Assembly (NCBI GenBank): GCA_040285825.1
Contig: JAUPSS010000004.1
Span: forward strand, 930,001-994,000
Length of the DNA: 64,000 bases
Direction: 5' to 3'
Source of the DNA: Eukaryota sp. TZLM1-RC
Taxonomy: Eukaryota; Metamonada: BaSk clade
A program made the position numbers and the translations under genes. The stretch's first letter is position 1. Each line of letters opens with the position of its first letter. Below the pieces are notes generated by a model. It was not told where the DNA came from and searched no databases. It saw only the letters and a list, made by a program, of their open reading frames with translations. This document shows, one piece after another, positions 10,080-20,924 of the stretch.

Positions 10080-10400
10080 TTTGATCCCATCAGTGCTGAT
10101 CTTATGTTAATATGTGTTGTAGTTTGATTAAATACACACTTTATAGATATCCCTTCAACATTTGATAATTGTTTTTCTGCAATCGACACTTTAAATCAAA
10201 ACACCTAACTGCTGATGATTTTATTGAATTCAAAGCAAAAAGCACAAAAATTTTTAAGAATATTGCTGAAGCAAATGCTGGAAGGAATTGACAAGATTTT
10301 TACTTTTCCATTTTTATAAACCAAAAACAGTGAATTGAAGAGTTGTAGGCAAATCTCTGTGTTATTTAGAAAACTTCAACATTGAATTTAATGATTAACT
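10080..10400 (+). pseudogene. Decayed LINE family B 3' fragment
   Basis: DFIEFKAKSTKIFKNIAEANA resembles the EFKAKEKRRKYDKDIEEGNA segment of family B proteins (34240-34903, 60426-61673). Stops and frameshifts elsewhere; only weak similarity remains. Confidence 0.4.
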
Positions 10401-11134
10401 TATTAGAAGTGATGTCATAATGATATAAGATAGTCAGCTAAAATGGATGTAAAACTACAATGTTTTTATGATGTGGGGTTAATTATTTGAAACGGACGCA
10501 GAATTAACATACAAGAATTTCATATTTGATCACGCAAAATCATTGTATGGTCAAAACAGTACAATTACCGCAAATCAGTGAAGACAAAAGAAGATTTTTA
10601 ATGACATTGGTGTTTTAGTTAAAGGTCAACGTGAAGAACATAAAAATAAATGTTTCAAATTTACTTTTACATTTCTGAACGAGAATGAAAATTGATATCA
10701 AGGTGTTCAATTGTAAAATATTTCACACAAAAAATGTGCTTTTTTACACATATAAGATCAGTCGTGTTTTTCTTGACCAAATCAATTATTAACCACAATG
10801 TCATTGTTACAATCTTAAAATATTGACTCAAATATAAAGTAGTAAAGACTATGAAATCGAATCCGGAATTTTATATGATGAAGAATATTGAATTCAAAAA
10901 TGGAACACACATCTTTATTGTAACAATTGAATTGAATAAATTGTTTTATTCAAGACTGATAGGATTTCTCCAAAAAATTACATTCACTTTCACCAATATT
11001 TGCTGCTCAATTTATGTTTTATTTACTTTATGCTTCTTCACAATATGTTGAAATTTTATTTGAAACTAAGCTGAAGGTATCAGCAATTACATATAAAAAG
11101 TTGTAAAATATGTGATACTTTGAAATGATTGTTC
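10400..11134. other. No gene recognised
   Basis: AT-rich DNA with short chance ORFs only (for example 10851-11051, hydrophobic and low complexity). Nothing that I can assign. Confidence 0.5.
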
Positions 11135-11239
11135 ATCTTATTACCATTACCTGGGTAAATATCAATCAAAAATGTCATGAATTCTCTTGAACGTTCTTGA
11201 ATACAAATTGCATGAACGTGTTTTATGATTATCACTGTG
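11135..11239 (+). repeat. About 105-bp repeat, copy 1 (partner 12000-12105)
   Basis: ATCTTATTACCATTA, AAATATCAATCAAAAATGTCAT, and GCATGAACGTGTTTTATGAT are shared with 12000-12105 in the same orientation with few changes. The two copies flank a LINE N-terminal fragment. Confidence 0.75.
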
Positions 11240-11473
11240 TTTTACCCATTATTACGTAGAATAATTTACGTATTATTACCTTTACGTGTCATCTGTAACA
11301 ATAAAGAATAACAAGATGTTTATTAAATTTCATTGGCCCTTATAAAGACCATCACTAGTGAAGTCTATACTAGACTAATTGTCCACAATACAACAATAAT
11401 TGATCATTTTTGTTACAAACGTTTCATTAGTAGCACACAGTGTTAAATCTTCGTGGTACAATTGTAACAAACA

Positions 11474-11875
11474 GTGAAGACTCTGATGACTGGTTTTCAC
11501 CTTTGTAAATCTTGTTCAGCTGTAGCTTGTTTAAGACCTCCAATACGTGTTCCAGCACAGGTAATTAATCTTTCTTCTATCCCCTTTTCAATTTGTTTGC
11601 TGAAATTTTACCATGAATTAAAAATAAAGAATATGGGATGTCACACCGTTGGGGAAATCTTTCTTCCTTAAAGATAAAAATTATTGTTTTCCAACTTCAA
11701 ATTTCGTCCTTCTATCCTGAAAAAAAAAATTGTTCGCAATTTATCTTTAAAAGGACGTTTTGGTTCCGCTAAGCAATGTTTGTTGTCATCAAAAATTGCT
11801 GAATGTAATGAAAACACTGTTGCTCAGCTTAAAAGTCTCCATCTTTTTGAAGCTTTTAAGTGTGCCAAAATCTGA
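11474..11875 (+). pseudogene. LINE family A N-terminal fragment
   Basis: KSCSAVACLRPPIRVPAQ and the following SSIPFSICLLKFYHELKIKN match the N-terminal part of full-length copy A3 (NCKAVDTVRPPIRIPVE... at 54590-54720). After a frame change, RNLSLKGRFGSAKQCLLSS matches KLCLRGRYGAAKQSLFSS. This region precedes the reverse transcriptase; the RT itself is absent here. Confidence 0.7.
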
Positions 11876-11999
11876 TAATGTCAGTTATTAGAGCGACAAT
11901 CTCCCAATTTACGAATCAAATTTGATTAAAAACAATTACAAGGATCATATCATTCAAAGGTAGAAATTCCAGAAATATGTGAAAATAAATTTTTACATT

Positions 12000-12105
12000 A
12001 TCTTATTACCATTATCTGATTAAATATCAATCAAAAATGTCATCAATTCTCTTGAACTTTTTTGAATTCAGGTTGCATGAACGTGTTTTATGATCATAAG
12101 TGTAT
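12000..12105 (+). repeat. About 105-bp repeat, copy 2 (partner 11135-11239)
   Basis: See the partner. A direct repeat 865 bp apart. Confidence 0.75.
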
Positions 12106-12589
12106 TTAAACTATCACTATGAATATTCTATTACTGACACGGCACATTGTGCTAATAAATTTTCATAATTTACCTGTTACTAGCTCATTTTTTCCACACC
12201 AAATGTCTTCACATATCCCCCTTCTTGACTATTCTTGATGCATTTGAAGACAAAGTTCGAATTATAAGAAAACAGTTGCTACATCCGGATGACATTCGCC
12301 ATTTGTTTTGCTTTTTCAATCAAATACACTGTGTCAAACTGAATGAAATCGCCGACATTCTCGCTTTTATACAACCCTTTGTTCCACTTAAGCTTTGTAA
12401 GACCGGTAGCAAGGAATTCCTGCGACCACTGATTTTCAATGTTTTGGTTTTGATGTGTTGAGGTATTGGGAGGTTGTGACATATTTGAATCTTTGAAATA
12501 AAGACCTTAGTATCATTATTCGACTGGATATCAATCAAGTATTTCACCGCTTCTATTAAAGTATCTTGATTCTTGTGTTGCTTGTAAGG

Positions 12590-12668
12590 AATCTAGGTTT
12601 AGGTTTGTTTGATCTTAATGTATATCAAAATCCTCAAGTTTTGCTTTGAATAGATCTTGGTTGTTCTA
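12590..12668 (+). repeat. Dispersed repeat R1, partial copy
   Basis: GTTTAGGTTTGTTTGATCTT and the following AT-rich 60 bp match 14085-14165 and 58815-58890. Only this short part is present. Confidence 0.6.
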
Positions 12669-12669
12669 A

Positions 12670-12957
12670 CTAATCCTTTTTTGCCAAAAATCCACGTTCA
12701 ATAACAAAAAACAGAATGAAATAACCAGCACAGAGACACAATAATAGACCAGCTTTGGGATTTGTATATCTTGCTAAAGAGTGATAGAACGGGTGTTGTG
12801 ACTGCCAAAAAATATGTGTGTGCAAGAGGTTCGTGACATGTTTATGCTGGGGTAAGAAGTGAATGCATGAATTAAAATGTGAAACTTTATACGAACACAT
12901 GGAATCTACAAACACCAAGATAAAACAAACAACTGCTGTGACTTGCCACAATTTCAT
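12670..12957 (-). CDS. Hypothetical small membrane protein (two predicted hydrophobic segments)
   Basis: From ATG at 12957 the frame encodes about 95 residues: MKLWQVTAVVCFILVFVDSM (signal-peptide or membrane-like), a His-rich middle, and a second hydrophobic stretch AGLLLCLCAGYFILFFVIER before the end FLAKKD. I do not recognise the family. The KxKxx-like basic end would suit an ER membrane protein, but the chance of a spurious ORF in AT-rich DNA is real. No neighbour supports a function. Confidence 0.3.
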   Translation of the reverse strand: MKLWQVTAVVCFILVFVDSMCSYKVSHFNSCIHFLPQHKHVTNLLHTHIFWQSQHPFYHSLARYTNPKAGLLLCLCAGYFILFFVIERGFLAKKD

Positions 12958-13504
12958 CAAATTTGACGCCAGATTGCTGATGTCTGGAAAGAAACCATTA
13001 AAGCAGGTCTAGTATCAATAGTAAATGTATCTACTTACCAGTTTGATCATGTTTTATTGTTTTGTGGATGTGAAAAGTTGAAAATAATCCAAATTTTATA
13101 TGTAACTGAAACTAAAAAATCAATCATTTCTGATTGTCAGTAAACCTTCTACTTTCAGTAAGGTCTATGAAGTCATAGGCACGTACATGTTCTCTTCATC
13201 AGTTCTTTGAGCGGCCAGTGTGTCATTAGATTGATGGACAGCTGACCAAGGTGACCACCATGGCTCACCTTGGCAGCTTGTTGGCCAAAGTTTTTGCTGT
13301 GCGCTTCCCTGAAGACAGTCATTGCCTGACTCAGCATCAATTCTGGATCCAGTGTCTTGACTTTGTGGCGGTCTCTAAGCCAAAACTCAGATATTCATTC
13401 AACAGACCTGGCAAAGGTCATATGTATGAGAAGCTCGAGCAAATCTCTACATCATGGCCGTTTGATGACTTGTTTATGTCAAGAAAAGGTCAGAATCATG
13501 CGCT

Positions 13505-14218
13505 ACCCACTAGTAGACCACTTCAACATTTAGTGTAACGAAGGTGCCGCCAGCTGCAAGGCAAAAACTACCAGCTCCTATTTGATGGTCTTGTGTCTTG
13601 AAAGCTTACCTTCTTCCGCTCGTATGCAATTGGTCATAACTGCCCTGTACCAGCCACTTGAGTTGGCTATGTACTTCACGGTAACACGAACTTTCGAAAA
13701 CCTCTTCTTTCTTGGTTCAACACACATCATACCATGGCTCTCACTCTATTCAACTTCTTGGCTGGTGATCCTCAAAGGTAAAACACTATTCTTTCTTCCG
13801 CAAGAGTGACTCTTAATCAAGGGAATAGTACCTACATTTTTTGTTGCGGATTAACAATCCAAAACCACCTTGAGCAAGCCTTTCCACAAACCTTCAGACG
13901 ACATAGACTCACCTCATTGCTTGTTTGAAGGCTATTTTTGTTCCCTTTTCCCAGTGTATTTTGAACCTCTTTGTATTCAAATATATATCAAAAACACTCT
14001 TAAAGAACCATTATTCGTTTTTCAAGACAAAAGCTGACAACTATAGTTTGACCTTTAATGGTGATAGTGTATGGGTAACTTAGGTATAGGTTTACTTGAT
14101 CTTAAGGTATATCAAAAGCCTCAACTTTTGTTTTGAAAAGATCATGGATGTCCTAATTGATCCTCTTTACCATGAATCGATTGCCTTTGAGTTCAGTTGT
14201 CGGCCCTGATTAACATTA
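13505..14218 (+). repeat. Dispersed repeat R1, copy i
   Basis: About 0.7 kb matching 50718-51378 in its first two thirds and 58595-58945 in its last half, all in plus orientation. Its ORFs are broken differently in each copy. In copies ii and iii the repeat runs directly into antisense Sel1 sequence, so it probably derives from DNA near a Sel1 gene. Confidence 0.75.
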
Positions 14219-14276
14219 TAACATAATGGGAAAAGCACTTATATACCTTTTTCACAAAAAATGGAAATCATATAAG

Positions 14277-14830
14277 TCTCGAACAAACAGATGGACAGTT
14301 TAACCGTTTGTTTGTGGCATTAAAGGGCACAATTGATGGGTTTCACTTTTGTCGCCCAATGATATTGCTTGATGGAACACATCTACGGAGCAAATTTAAA
14401 CAGGTTTTATTGACTTCAACAGCGATTGATGCAAATAAACATCTATTCCCATTGTCATTCGCCGTAGTCCCTACCGAAAACAAAATAAATTGGTCGTGGT
14501 TTTGCGAAAACTTTAGAAAGAGTTATGGTGACGAGATAGCGACATCTATTTCAGATCGAGAAAAGGGATTATTCGATGCAGTTGCTACAATCTATCTGAC
14601 TGCCAATCACGCATACTGTGTGAGACATTTGGCCAAAAATATGGGAACGAGATACACAGGGTTAATATGGAAAGAGGCAAGAGCTTTAACATAAGAAGAA
14701 TTTGATGAAGCGATGGGAGACATTCGTTCAGCGTCTATAAATGTTCATCAGAAGATGCTGAAGACTGGATGATATAAAGACATTGCCAAATAGTTACACA
14801 ACAATGTAGCTTTTGATAATGTAAGGTTCC
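14277..14830 (+). pseudogene. MULE (Mutator-like) transposase core fragment
   Basis: Frame from about 14277 reads QFNRLFVALKGTIDGFHFCR then MILLDGTHLRSKFK, AIDANKHLFPLSFAVV, NWSWFCENF, SISDREKGLFDAV and HAYCVRHLAKNM. These are the hallmark blocks of the MULE DDE domain: first D in LDGTHL, second D in SDREKG. Stops at 14692-14694 and beyond mark decay. No terminal inverted repeats were identified. DNA-transposon enzyme that would cut and paste its own ends. Confidence 0.85.
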
Positions 14831-15040
14831 ACAGTGGCAGCATGTACCCAATTCTAGTTTTGCCACTTGGAAAATTCCATTTTCAAAAATTAAGTCTGAT
14901 TTATCAAAATTAAGACAGAATTATAGTGACGACCAACTGGAGAAAACCTGGAAGGAACAGTTCTGCTCTATAGCAAAACGTGGACGACAGACATTGTTAA
15001 CTGAAATGTCCCAAAGTTTTCTTTTTTCAAGGTTCCTCAT

Positions 15041-16751
15041 ATGTATGAGGTTCGCTTGGATAAAACATCAGCTGTTGAACCTAGTCCAGAGCAAGTTTTC
15101 GCCGCTCGCAGTGCTTACGATCACGAGTTATCTAGAGTATAGAATTCGTTGGAAAACCTTCCTACTGTCAGAAGCCTCTCAAATAATCCCGCAACCACCC
15201 CCAAACCTTCTCGTCCCGAGAAAAAAGCTGTTCATGGAGAGGATGAAAACGGTAACCCTTGCGTTTTCTGGGTCCCCAGGAGTCAAGTACTCTCTTCTAA
15301 TCCCTCCATTTCCAAATCCCTCTCTGGTGATTTGTCCGTTTCGGATCTCGACATTTCTCCTCCCATCCTTCTCCCATCAAACGCAGTGGATTTCGATATC
15401 GCCAAAGCGTCTCGTAGTTTGTACGACGACCGGACCATGAAACCCCAATCCGATCGTAATCGTCCTCGCCTCAAGAAAGACATGATTTCCAACACTGGCA
15501 ACATCATTGCTTTCATAAACGATTTCATCTCCTGAGCCTTCAATGATAGAATCTCCCAAGACTTCGAATGTGACCCCAATAAACTCGAGAAGTTGCTCTC
15601 ACTAACGAAATCGCTGGTCTCACTCAGCTCACAGAAACTCACAAAGCTTGTACACATCGAGCTACTCATCATCCAAAGTATGTTCCGCTCAATGAGCGCT
15701 ACGATGAGCAAGTCCATGAATGGGACATTTTCAGAGCCGGTACCAAAATCAACCCAGCTGGCATTAGTTCATGTGTCGACACTGATGTCATCTCTACCCT
15801 TGCAATGTTTGCAGGTGGTATCATACCTGGCCTTCAACTGCACCAGATAAACGATGAAGAACTGTGGGAAAACATCCTCTTCGCTTCACAATTTCCTTAT
15901 CTAGCCACTGCCAAACTCACCTTATCCAGAGTCAAAATGGATTACAACATTCCCAATTACCAGAGTAGATGGATAAAATGTATATCGCCAGTTGGTTTCG
16001 TCGTCGTTCAGTCACTGGGTATGAGAAATACGTTAGCTAGCAATCGTTTCCAACCCTATCAAAAGGTGATTAAGCTTGAGGAATGGGACATTGCGTTCTC
16101 CATCCTTGACAACCTTGGCATGCACCCACTTTTCAACGAGCTGTTCAAATCTTGGACCTACTCATCCGTTGATGTTAAACGCCGTCTGAGTGATTTTATC
16201 GATGTTTTTTTCTAAATTTTACAATAATTGGTGCAACACTAGAACATTCGAAGAACAGAAACGTGCTCGAAAATCTGTCAGGAATTTCACTGGTCCCGAA
16301 GCCCAAGGTCCTATGTTCGGTGTAAGATCCCATCCCCATGACCAAAAGCTCATCGAGCCTCACGAACATGTCGAGCATATTTCGACCAATAAGGAACAGC
16401 AGAAACGCAGAGTCAAAAATCTCAAGAAAGGCTCTGCCAAGGACGACAAGCTGAATTTTCCTCTGACACCTGTGCTTTTTGCAAAGAACCAGGACACACA
16501 GTTAAAGAATGCATCCACCCTCATTGCAAAAGATCAACAATTCCGAAAAACGAGCGTTGTAGTCTCGATAGTTTTAGTGGTGATAATAATAAACGTTCTT
16601 GTAGTTATAGAATCAATACAATCAACATCACAAATTCACACTCTACCAACGTCGACCCTTCATCAGATCATACTACAATCTTTCTTGAACAAATGGTTCA
16701 CCCTCTACATATTCTCCTCCCAAATCGCTCGTAAATCCATTGAGCACATCT
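15041..16751 (+). pseudogene. Ty3-like gag relic (gag3), no pol
   Basis: A gag gene related to the Ty3/gypsy gag at 42614 and to 48014-49700. Order: MYEVRLDKTSAVEPSPEQ, a Pro/Ser-rich part, NRPRLKKDMISNTGNIIAFI, an extended capsid-like frame from 15598 (TNEIAGLTQL to DFIDVFF, 16215), a basic linker, and a zinc knuckle CAFCKEPGHTVKECIHPHC in a further frame near 16470-16530. Breaks are a TAG near 15139, a TGA at 15533, an indel near 15597, one in a T7 run near 16206 and one near 16460. No protease or RT follows; MULE-like sequence resumes after 16800. Confidence 0.75.
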
Positions 16752-16818
16752 GATCACCACACTGGTTATTCCAATATCAATAGAAATTTTAGTTTATCAT
16801 CTGTTTAGCATATACTGT

Positions 16819-17000
16819 ACCGTAGACATTACCCAACAGTTACACAACAACGTAGCTATAGATGATGTAAAGTTATATTTATTGGCAACAACCGTAAAAC
16901 CAAAAATTGGGCATTGGATCATTGATGCATTTGAGCATTTGAAAGCGAATGAGGAAAACTTTATTGTAAGTGGATGGGAGCATGTTCGCTAAAACATTGA
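16819..17000 (+). pseudogene. Second MULE-like fragment downstream of gag3
   Basis: DITQQLHNNVAIDDVKLYLL repeats the peptide at 14778-14823 (DIAK*LHNNVAFDNV) and continues with IGHWIIDAFEHLKANEENF. The shared 45 bp have several differences, so this is not a simple target duplication. It may be a second MULE copy. Confidence 0.5.
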
Positions 17001-17950
17001 AAGCAAGCCCTTGAATAGTTGTTTAATAGTTAATTTAAAAAAGTGCTATTTAGAAAATTTCCAAAGTAAATTGTTGTTTTTTCTGAAAACTGTTCGAACT
17101 TTTATTATTTTTCGAATTAATTTTGTTCAAACATTTATCTGTTCAAACAACTGTGAATCGCAGTATTTTTCACAAACACGGTAGCTGAAATAATATGGAA
17201 CCAACTTGAACATTCTTTCCTTGAAACATGTTTATCCAAGCGCAAGATTTAAAACCGTAGAAGGAAAGGAAGCGATTCCGAAAGAGACAGATTCTCGGAT
17301 TGGCGAAATTTCCTAGTCACTTCAGAAAAGTAACTTTACCATTGCCATAAACGAAATGGATCTGCTCGTTGCTTCATTGCCTAGCTAAAATGTTAAAGGA
17401 ACGTGATAGTATTTTGTGAAGCTTGGAATTTTCTAGATTAGAAATTGACTCTGCCATAAACAAACTAATCTTGTTAAATCTTGGCCTCTTGATCGATTTG
17501 ATTTTGGTTTTGGTTTACCTGACTATTTCGACAGAGAATGCCCTCAACTTGATTGCAGTGCCAACTAGAACATCCCTCACCAAACTGATAGGAATGAATC
17601 AATCACTGAAGGTTCAAAATATTTAGGACGATAAACAGCTTACTTATTGCAAACTCATTCCAGCTCTTCTGGCTCTAAAGTGTTAAATATAACCTATAAT
17701 TATACTTCACTATTTCATTGAAATAAATCATCCAAATTACTCTGACTCTGACAGCTACTCTTTCAAAACTAGTCTCTCTCCATATAATTTCTCAGATCCA
17801 GGTGCTCAGCACCTTAATGAACCCTTTGAGCTTTGAGACAACTAAGGAAGCACAAAGAAACGATGAAAAGTTTCAAGAGCAAGTGACAAGAGAATTAATC
17901 AAGAGCAACAAACCAACTATAACTAACAACAAAATGGTGAAGATCCAAAT
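17000..17950. other. No gene recognised
   Basis: A 67-codon ORF at 17423-17626 has no recognisable features. AT-rich sequence otherwise. Confidence 0.5.
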
Positions 17951-17951
17951 T

Positions 17952-18100
17952 CATGTAGACTATACAAATACACGAAATTAGAACTTCCTTGACTGTAATC
18001 AATTTCAAACAGTTAAAAACTGAATGATTCATGATGACTCAATCGTTTATGTGATGATGAACATAAACTCCAAATAAAGAGAATTACTCTCAATATTTTG
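17952..18100 (+). repeat. About 150-bp dispersed repeat (partner 52292-52440)
   Basis: Shared blocks include CATGTAGACTATACA, CTTGACTGTAATCAA, AACAGT and GAATTACTCTCAATATTT in the same order and orientation. Function unknown. Confidence 0.7.
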
Positions 18101-18534
18101 CATGGAAATGTAGTAAATTTTGTGTGCGATTCTAGAGCAATAGACAGACATTAGAATACTCGGTGCTAATGAATTCAAACATACATTTGAGAAAGTCAAA
18201 AGAGCTACAAAAAAGATGAAAAAAAGTAAAACTGAGTGACCAAATTCAAAACATTGCGACAAGAGAAAAAAAAGAAAAAATACAACAAAAGCAAAATAGC
18301 GAATTTTCAAAATAAACACATAAATAAAATGAATTGATTTGATTAGGCTTAATTGAAATAAGTCAAACTAGAAAAACTTTAATTCAAAAAATGAAGCACT
18401 ATTAGTTATTCAATAAACATAAAATTAAAAACCAATGAATTTTGATCCATCAGGGTCTTAATAGCAACAATGATTAAAGTTTGAAAAAACAGATTTATGA
18501 AAACAACCTAAAGAGTACCGTCACTTTCGAAACT

Positions 18535-18548
18535 TCCGATCGATCGGA
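18535..18548. repeat. 14-bp palindrome TCCGATCGATCGGA
   Basis: Perfect palindrome, also found as the 12-bp core at 18904-18915 and as the full 14 bp at 29173-29186. It is GC-rich in an AT-rich setting. Confidence 0.9.
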
Positions 18549-18692
18549 TAGTTTTGTTCTTCATTTACGACCAAAACGAAAGATCATCACCATGAACCAC
18601 TTTAATATCATGAAAAATTGTTGACGATAACCTGCACTGGAAAGCTATAATGTATATCAAAATGTAATCTTTAATCAAACCCAAAAGATACA

Positions 18693-19393
18693 ACTTACCT
18701 AAAGAAGAAGATGCAAGAGAGTTATCGCGACCAGCTGAAACGGAAGCTACTTAATGTAATGGTAGTTTGATTGGCAATTTGATTGGTGAATTGATTGTTT
18801 TGACTCCAGTAAATTGACGTAGACATTCACTCGTATTCCCCACGATAAACCTAACCAGAAAATGTGAAAGAAAACTAAATGGACTAAACTCCAAGCATTA
18901 TTTCCGATCGATCGGGAATTCATAGTTATTTGTAGAGAAATGATCAGTTCTTTGAAAAAGAATTTTGTATAGGACACCGATCATATCCAATCAAATCTGG
19001 TTTGAAATCTGAAAATGTATCTGGGGCAGGATGAGGGGTACATTGAGACGCAATGCATGACAAACGTGACTTTGAAGGGCGATTGATGAAAGCCGTGAGA
19101 GTTCTAAACGTAATTCTTCGTCGTCAGTAAAAACTTACCTCATTGGTTCTTTGATAGGCTATACAACAGAAATCGGAAACGATTTGCGCAGAGATAGTTG
19201 GGCTTGCTCTTCTGTTTGTTTGACGTGAAACAGGAGGATCATATAGGAGATCGAAGGAAGGATTCGTGGAGCCCTGGCCATAACGTCCTCTTGAGTAGCG
19301 AAAAAGGATGGAAGTAGTACGAGAGATGACATCGCGATCTTGGCTGTGCTCTTTGTTGAGAAGTGTTAGATTTTCCATAAGATAAACTCCCAC
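18693..19393 (-). other. Possible spliced gene, RCC1-like fragment
   Basis: A minus-strand frame from ATG near 19390 (NLTLLNKEHSQDRDVISRTT) runs to TNE and a consensus donor GTAAGT at 19138-19133. A second consensus donor lies at 18698-18693, after a short stretch opened by a TTTCAG acceptor that reads GRDNSLASSSL, similar to the core of RCC1 blades. Between them the frame SRLSCIASQCTPHPAP is open. I could not assemble a convincing full protein, so this may be a decayed relative of the RCC1 gene at 29008. Confidence 0.3.
18904..18915. repeat. 12-bp palindrome CCGATCGATCGG
   Basis: Second occurrence of the palindromic core, 369 bp from the first. Confidence 0.9.
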
Positions 19394-19753
19394 AATTTCT
19401 TCCTATTATTGATCAGCGGATCTCAATTTGAATCAAGTTTCTCCTTCCAAGCTAACCAACAACTTCAAATTCTATGATCTCCAAGATCATGATCATCAAA
19501 ATGAAACACTGATGCCTTCAAAGCTTGGAATTCGGTTCGAATGGTAACCCTGCAACAGTAAATAATTTATGAAACATTGTTTATTACGTACTTATTGTTT
19601 TTAGTTGAATTCTTTTTGAAATACTCATTGTCACCGTTAAACCATCTGTTCTAGAAATTCCTTGAATAGAAGTCATGTTTCAAGGGTATACTAGAACTAC
19701 TTAGCTATTTTTTGTTCCATTTATGTTATTATGTTGGTTAATATATATGCAGC

Positions 19754-20645
19754 TTGGCTGTTTTAAATCATGATCCTCACTCATTGTTATTGGGAAAGGG
19801 TGTTTGTGAAAATAAGTCCTCAGATTCTTGACTTTTTGTAACCATTGTACCACAAAGATTTATATTGTGTGCCACTGATGAAGCGTTTGTAACAAAAATG
19901 AGATTATTTTTGAATATCCCCATAAATCAATTATTATCAAAAGAAAAATGTATTTGTTCGAATTCACCTCAACTCATTTTGCGCCATGCTCTGAATTGTT
20001 CTAAATTGATAAGTTATCGTTCTTCATTGCATGATATTGTTAGAGACACTGTTTTCAATATGGCACAAACTGCAAGAATATCGTGTATCAAAGAGCCTCT
20101 GCTGGAGGAAACACTTTCTCTGAATAATTTTGGTGCTGATAAAAAAGGTGATGTATACTGTGATTGGATTGATAACCCTGAAGCTATTGTTGACTTTGTC
20201 TCATGTAATGTTGCAAATGACACTTTGGTTCAAAGAAGATAACTTAATCCTGTGAGTGCACTTGATTTTAAAGCAAAAGAAAAACATAGAAAATATGATA
20301 AAGATATTGAAGAAGCTTATGCTATTAGAATTACACAGCTAGTGTTTATTGCTTTCCCATTTTCGATAAACGGAAAATTATCAGTTGAAGCAGAAACTTT
20401 GTTGAATGACTTCCAAAAAATGGTTCAAGAAAAAACAATGAAAAGATTTGATATTTTTTATGGCCTTCTCGGATTCGATTTGCCATTATTAATAGATTAC
20501 CTCGGTTTTTCAATAGAATAAGGGATGCTTTAGCTAGACAGTAAGCAGATCAAGATTTTGTAGAGGAAATCCTGATTCAATGATAATCGTCTTCATTAGT
20601 TATGAATTAGTTTAATTTAATGTGCAAATTCAATAAATATTAAAC
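19754..20645 (+). mobile_element. LINE family B, copy B1 (3' part)
   Basis: Starts at AVLNHDPHSLLLGKGVCENK and continues in one frame through a Cys/His cluster (CICSNS...LRHALNCSKL), SLHDIVRDTVFNMAQTA, RGDVYCDW-like KGDVYCDW, IVDFVSCNV and KAKEKHRKYDKDIEEA to the family's end. A TAA at 20240-20242 replaces the Lys of KPNPV in copy B4, and other stops follow. The 3' UTR with AATAAA near 20633 is shared with copies at 25485, 34135, 53677 and 60359. Confidence 0.8.
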
Positions 20646-20682
20646 CATGCCACTAAATTGTCAAAGATTGCGAGTTCCCAGT

Positions 20683-20800
20683 TGCAGTCCCTATTTGAAT
20701 GAGTCATCTTGTGAACTCGATAGATGGGCACCTTAAATCTGGACCAAATGTTTTTTCCAATCAATTCATGAAATTCCAAACCGATCTCTTTTGAATATTT
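20683..20800 (+). pseudogene. Short LINE family A fragment
   Basis: About 115 bp match 56285-56410 of copy A3 (SPYLNESSCELDR, then TWTKCF-like and EIPNRSL-like coding). At the position of the TGA in A3 (56291-56293) this copy has a Cys codon. Confidence 0.7.
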
Positions 20801-20924
20801 TTTACTTATTAAAGAATTCTCAATTTTACGGCTGATATTACACTTGAAAAAAATAAATAGAGACACAAATGTTGATATTGTGTGTAATTTTTTTAAAAAC
20901 TGGAATATTTATTGAGATAAGAAA

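Noticed and set aside
18047-18319. 90-codon minus ORF
   Set aside because: Phe/Leu-rich low complexity from poly-A/T DNA; partly inside the 150-bp dispersed repeat.
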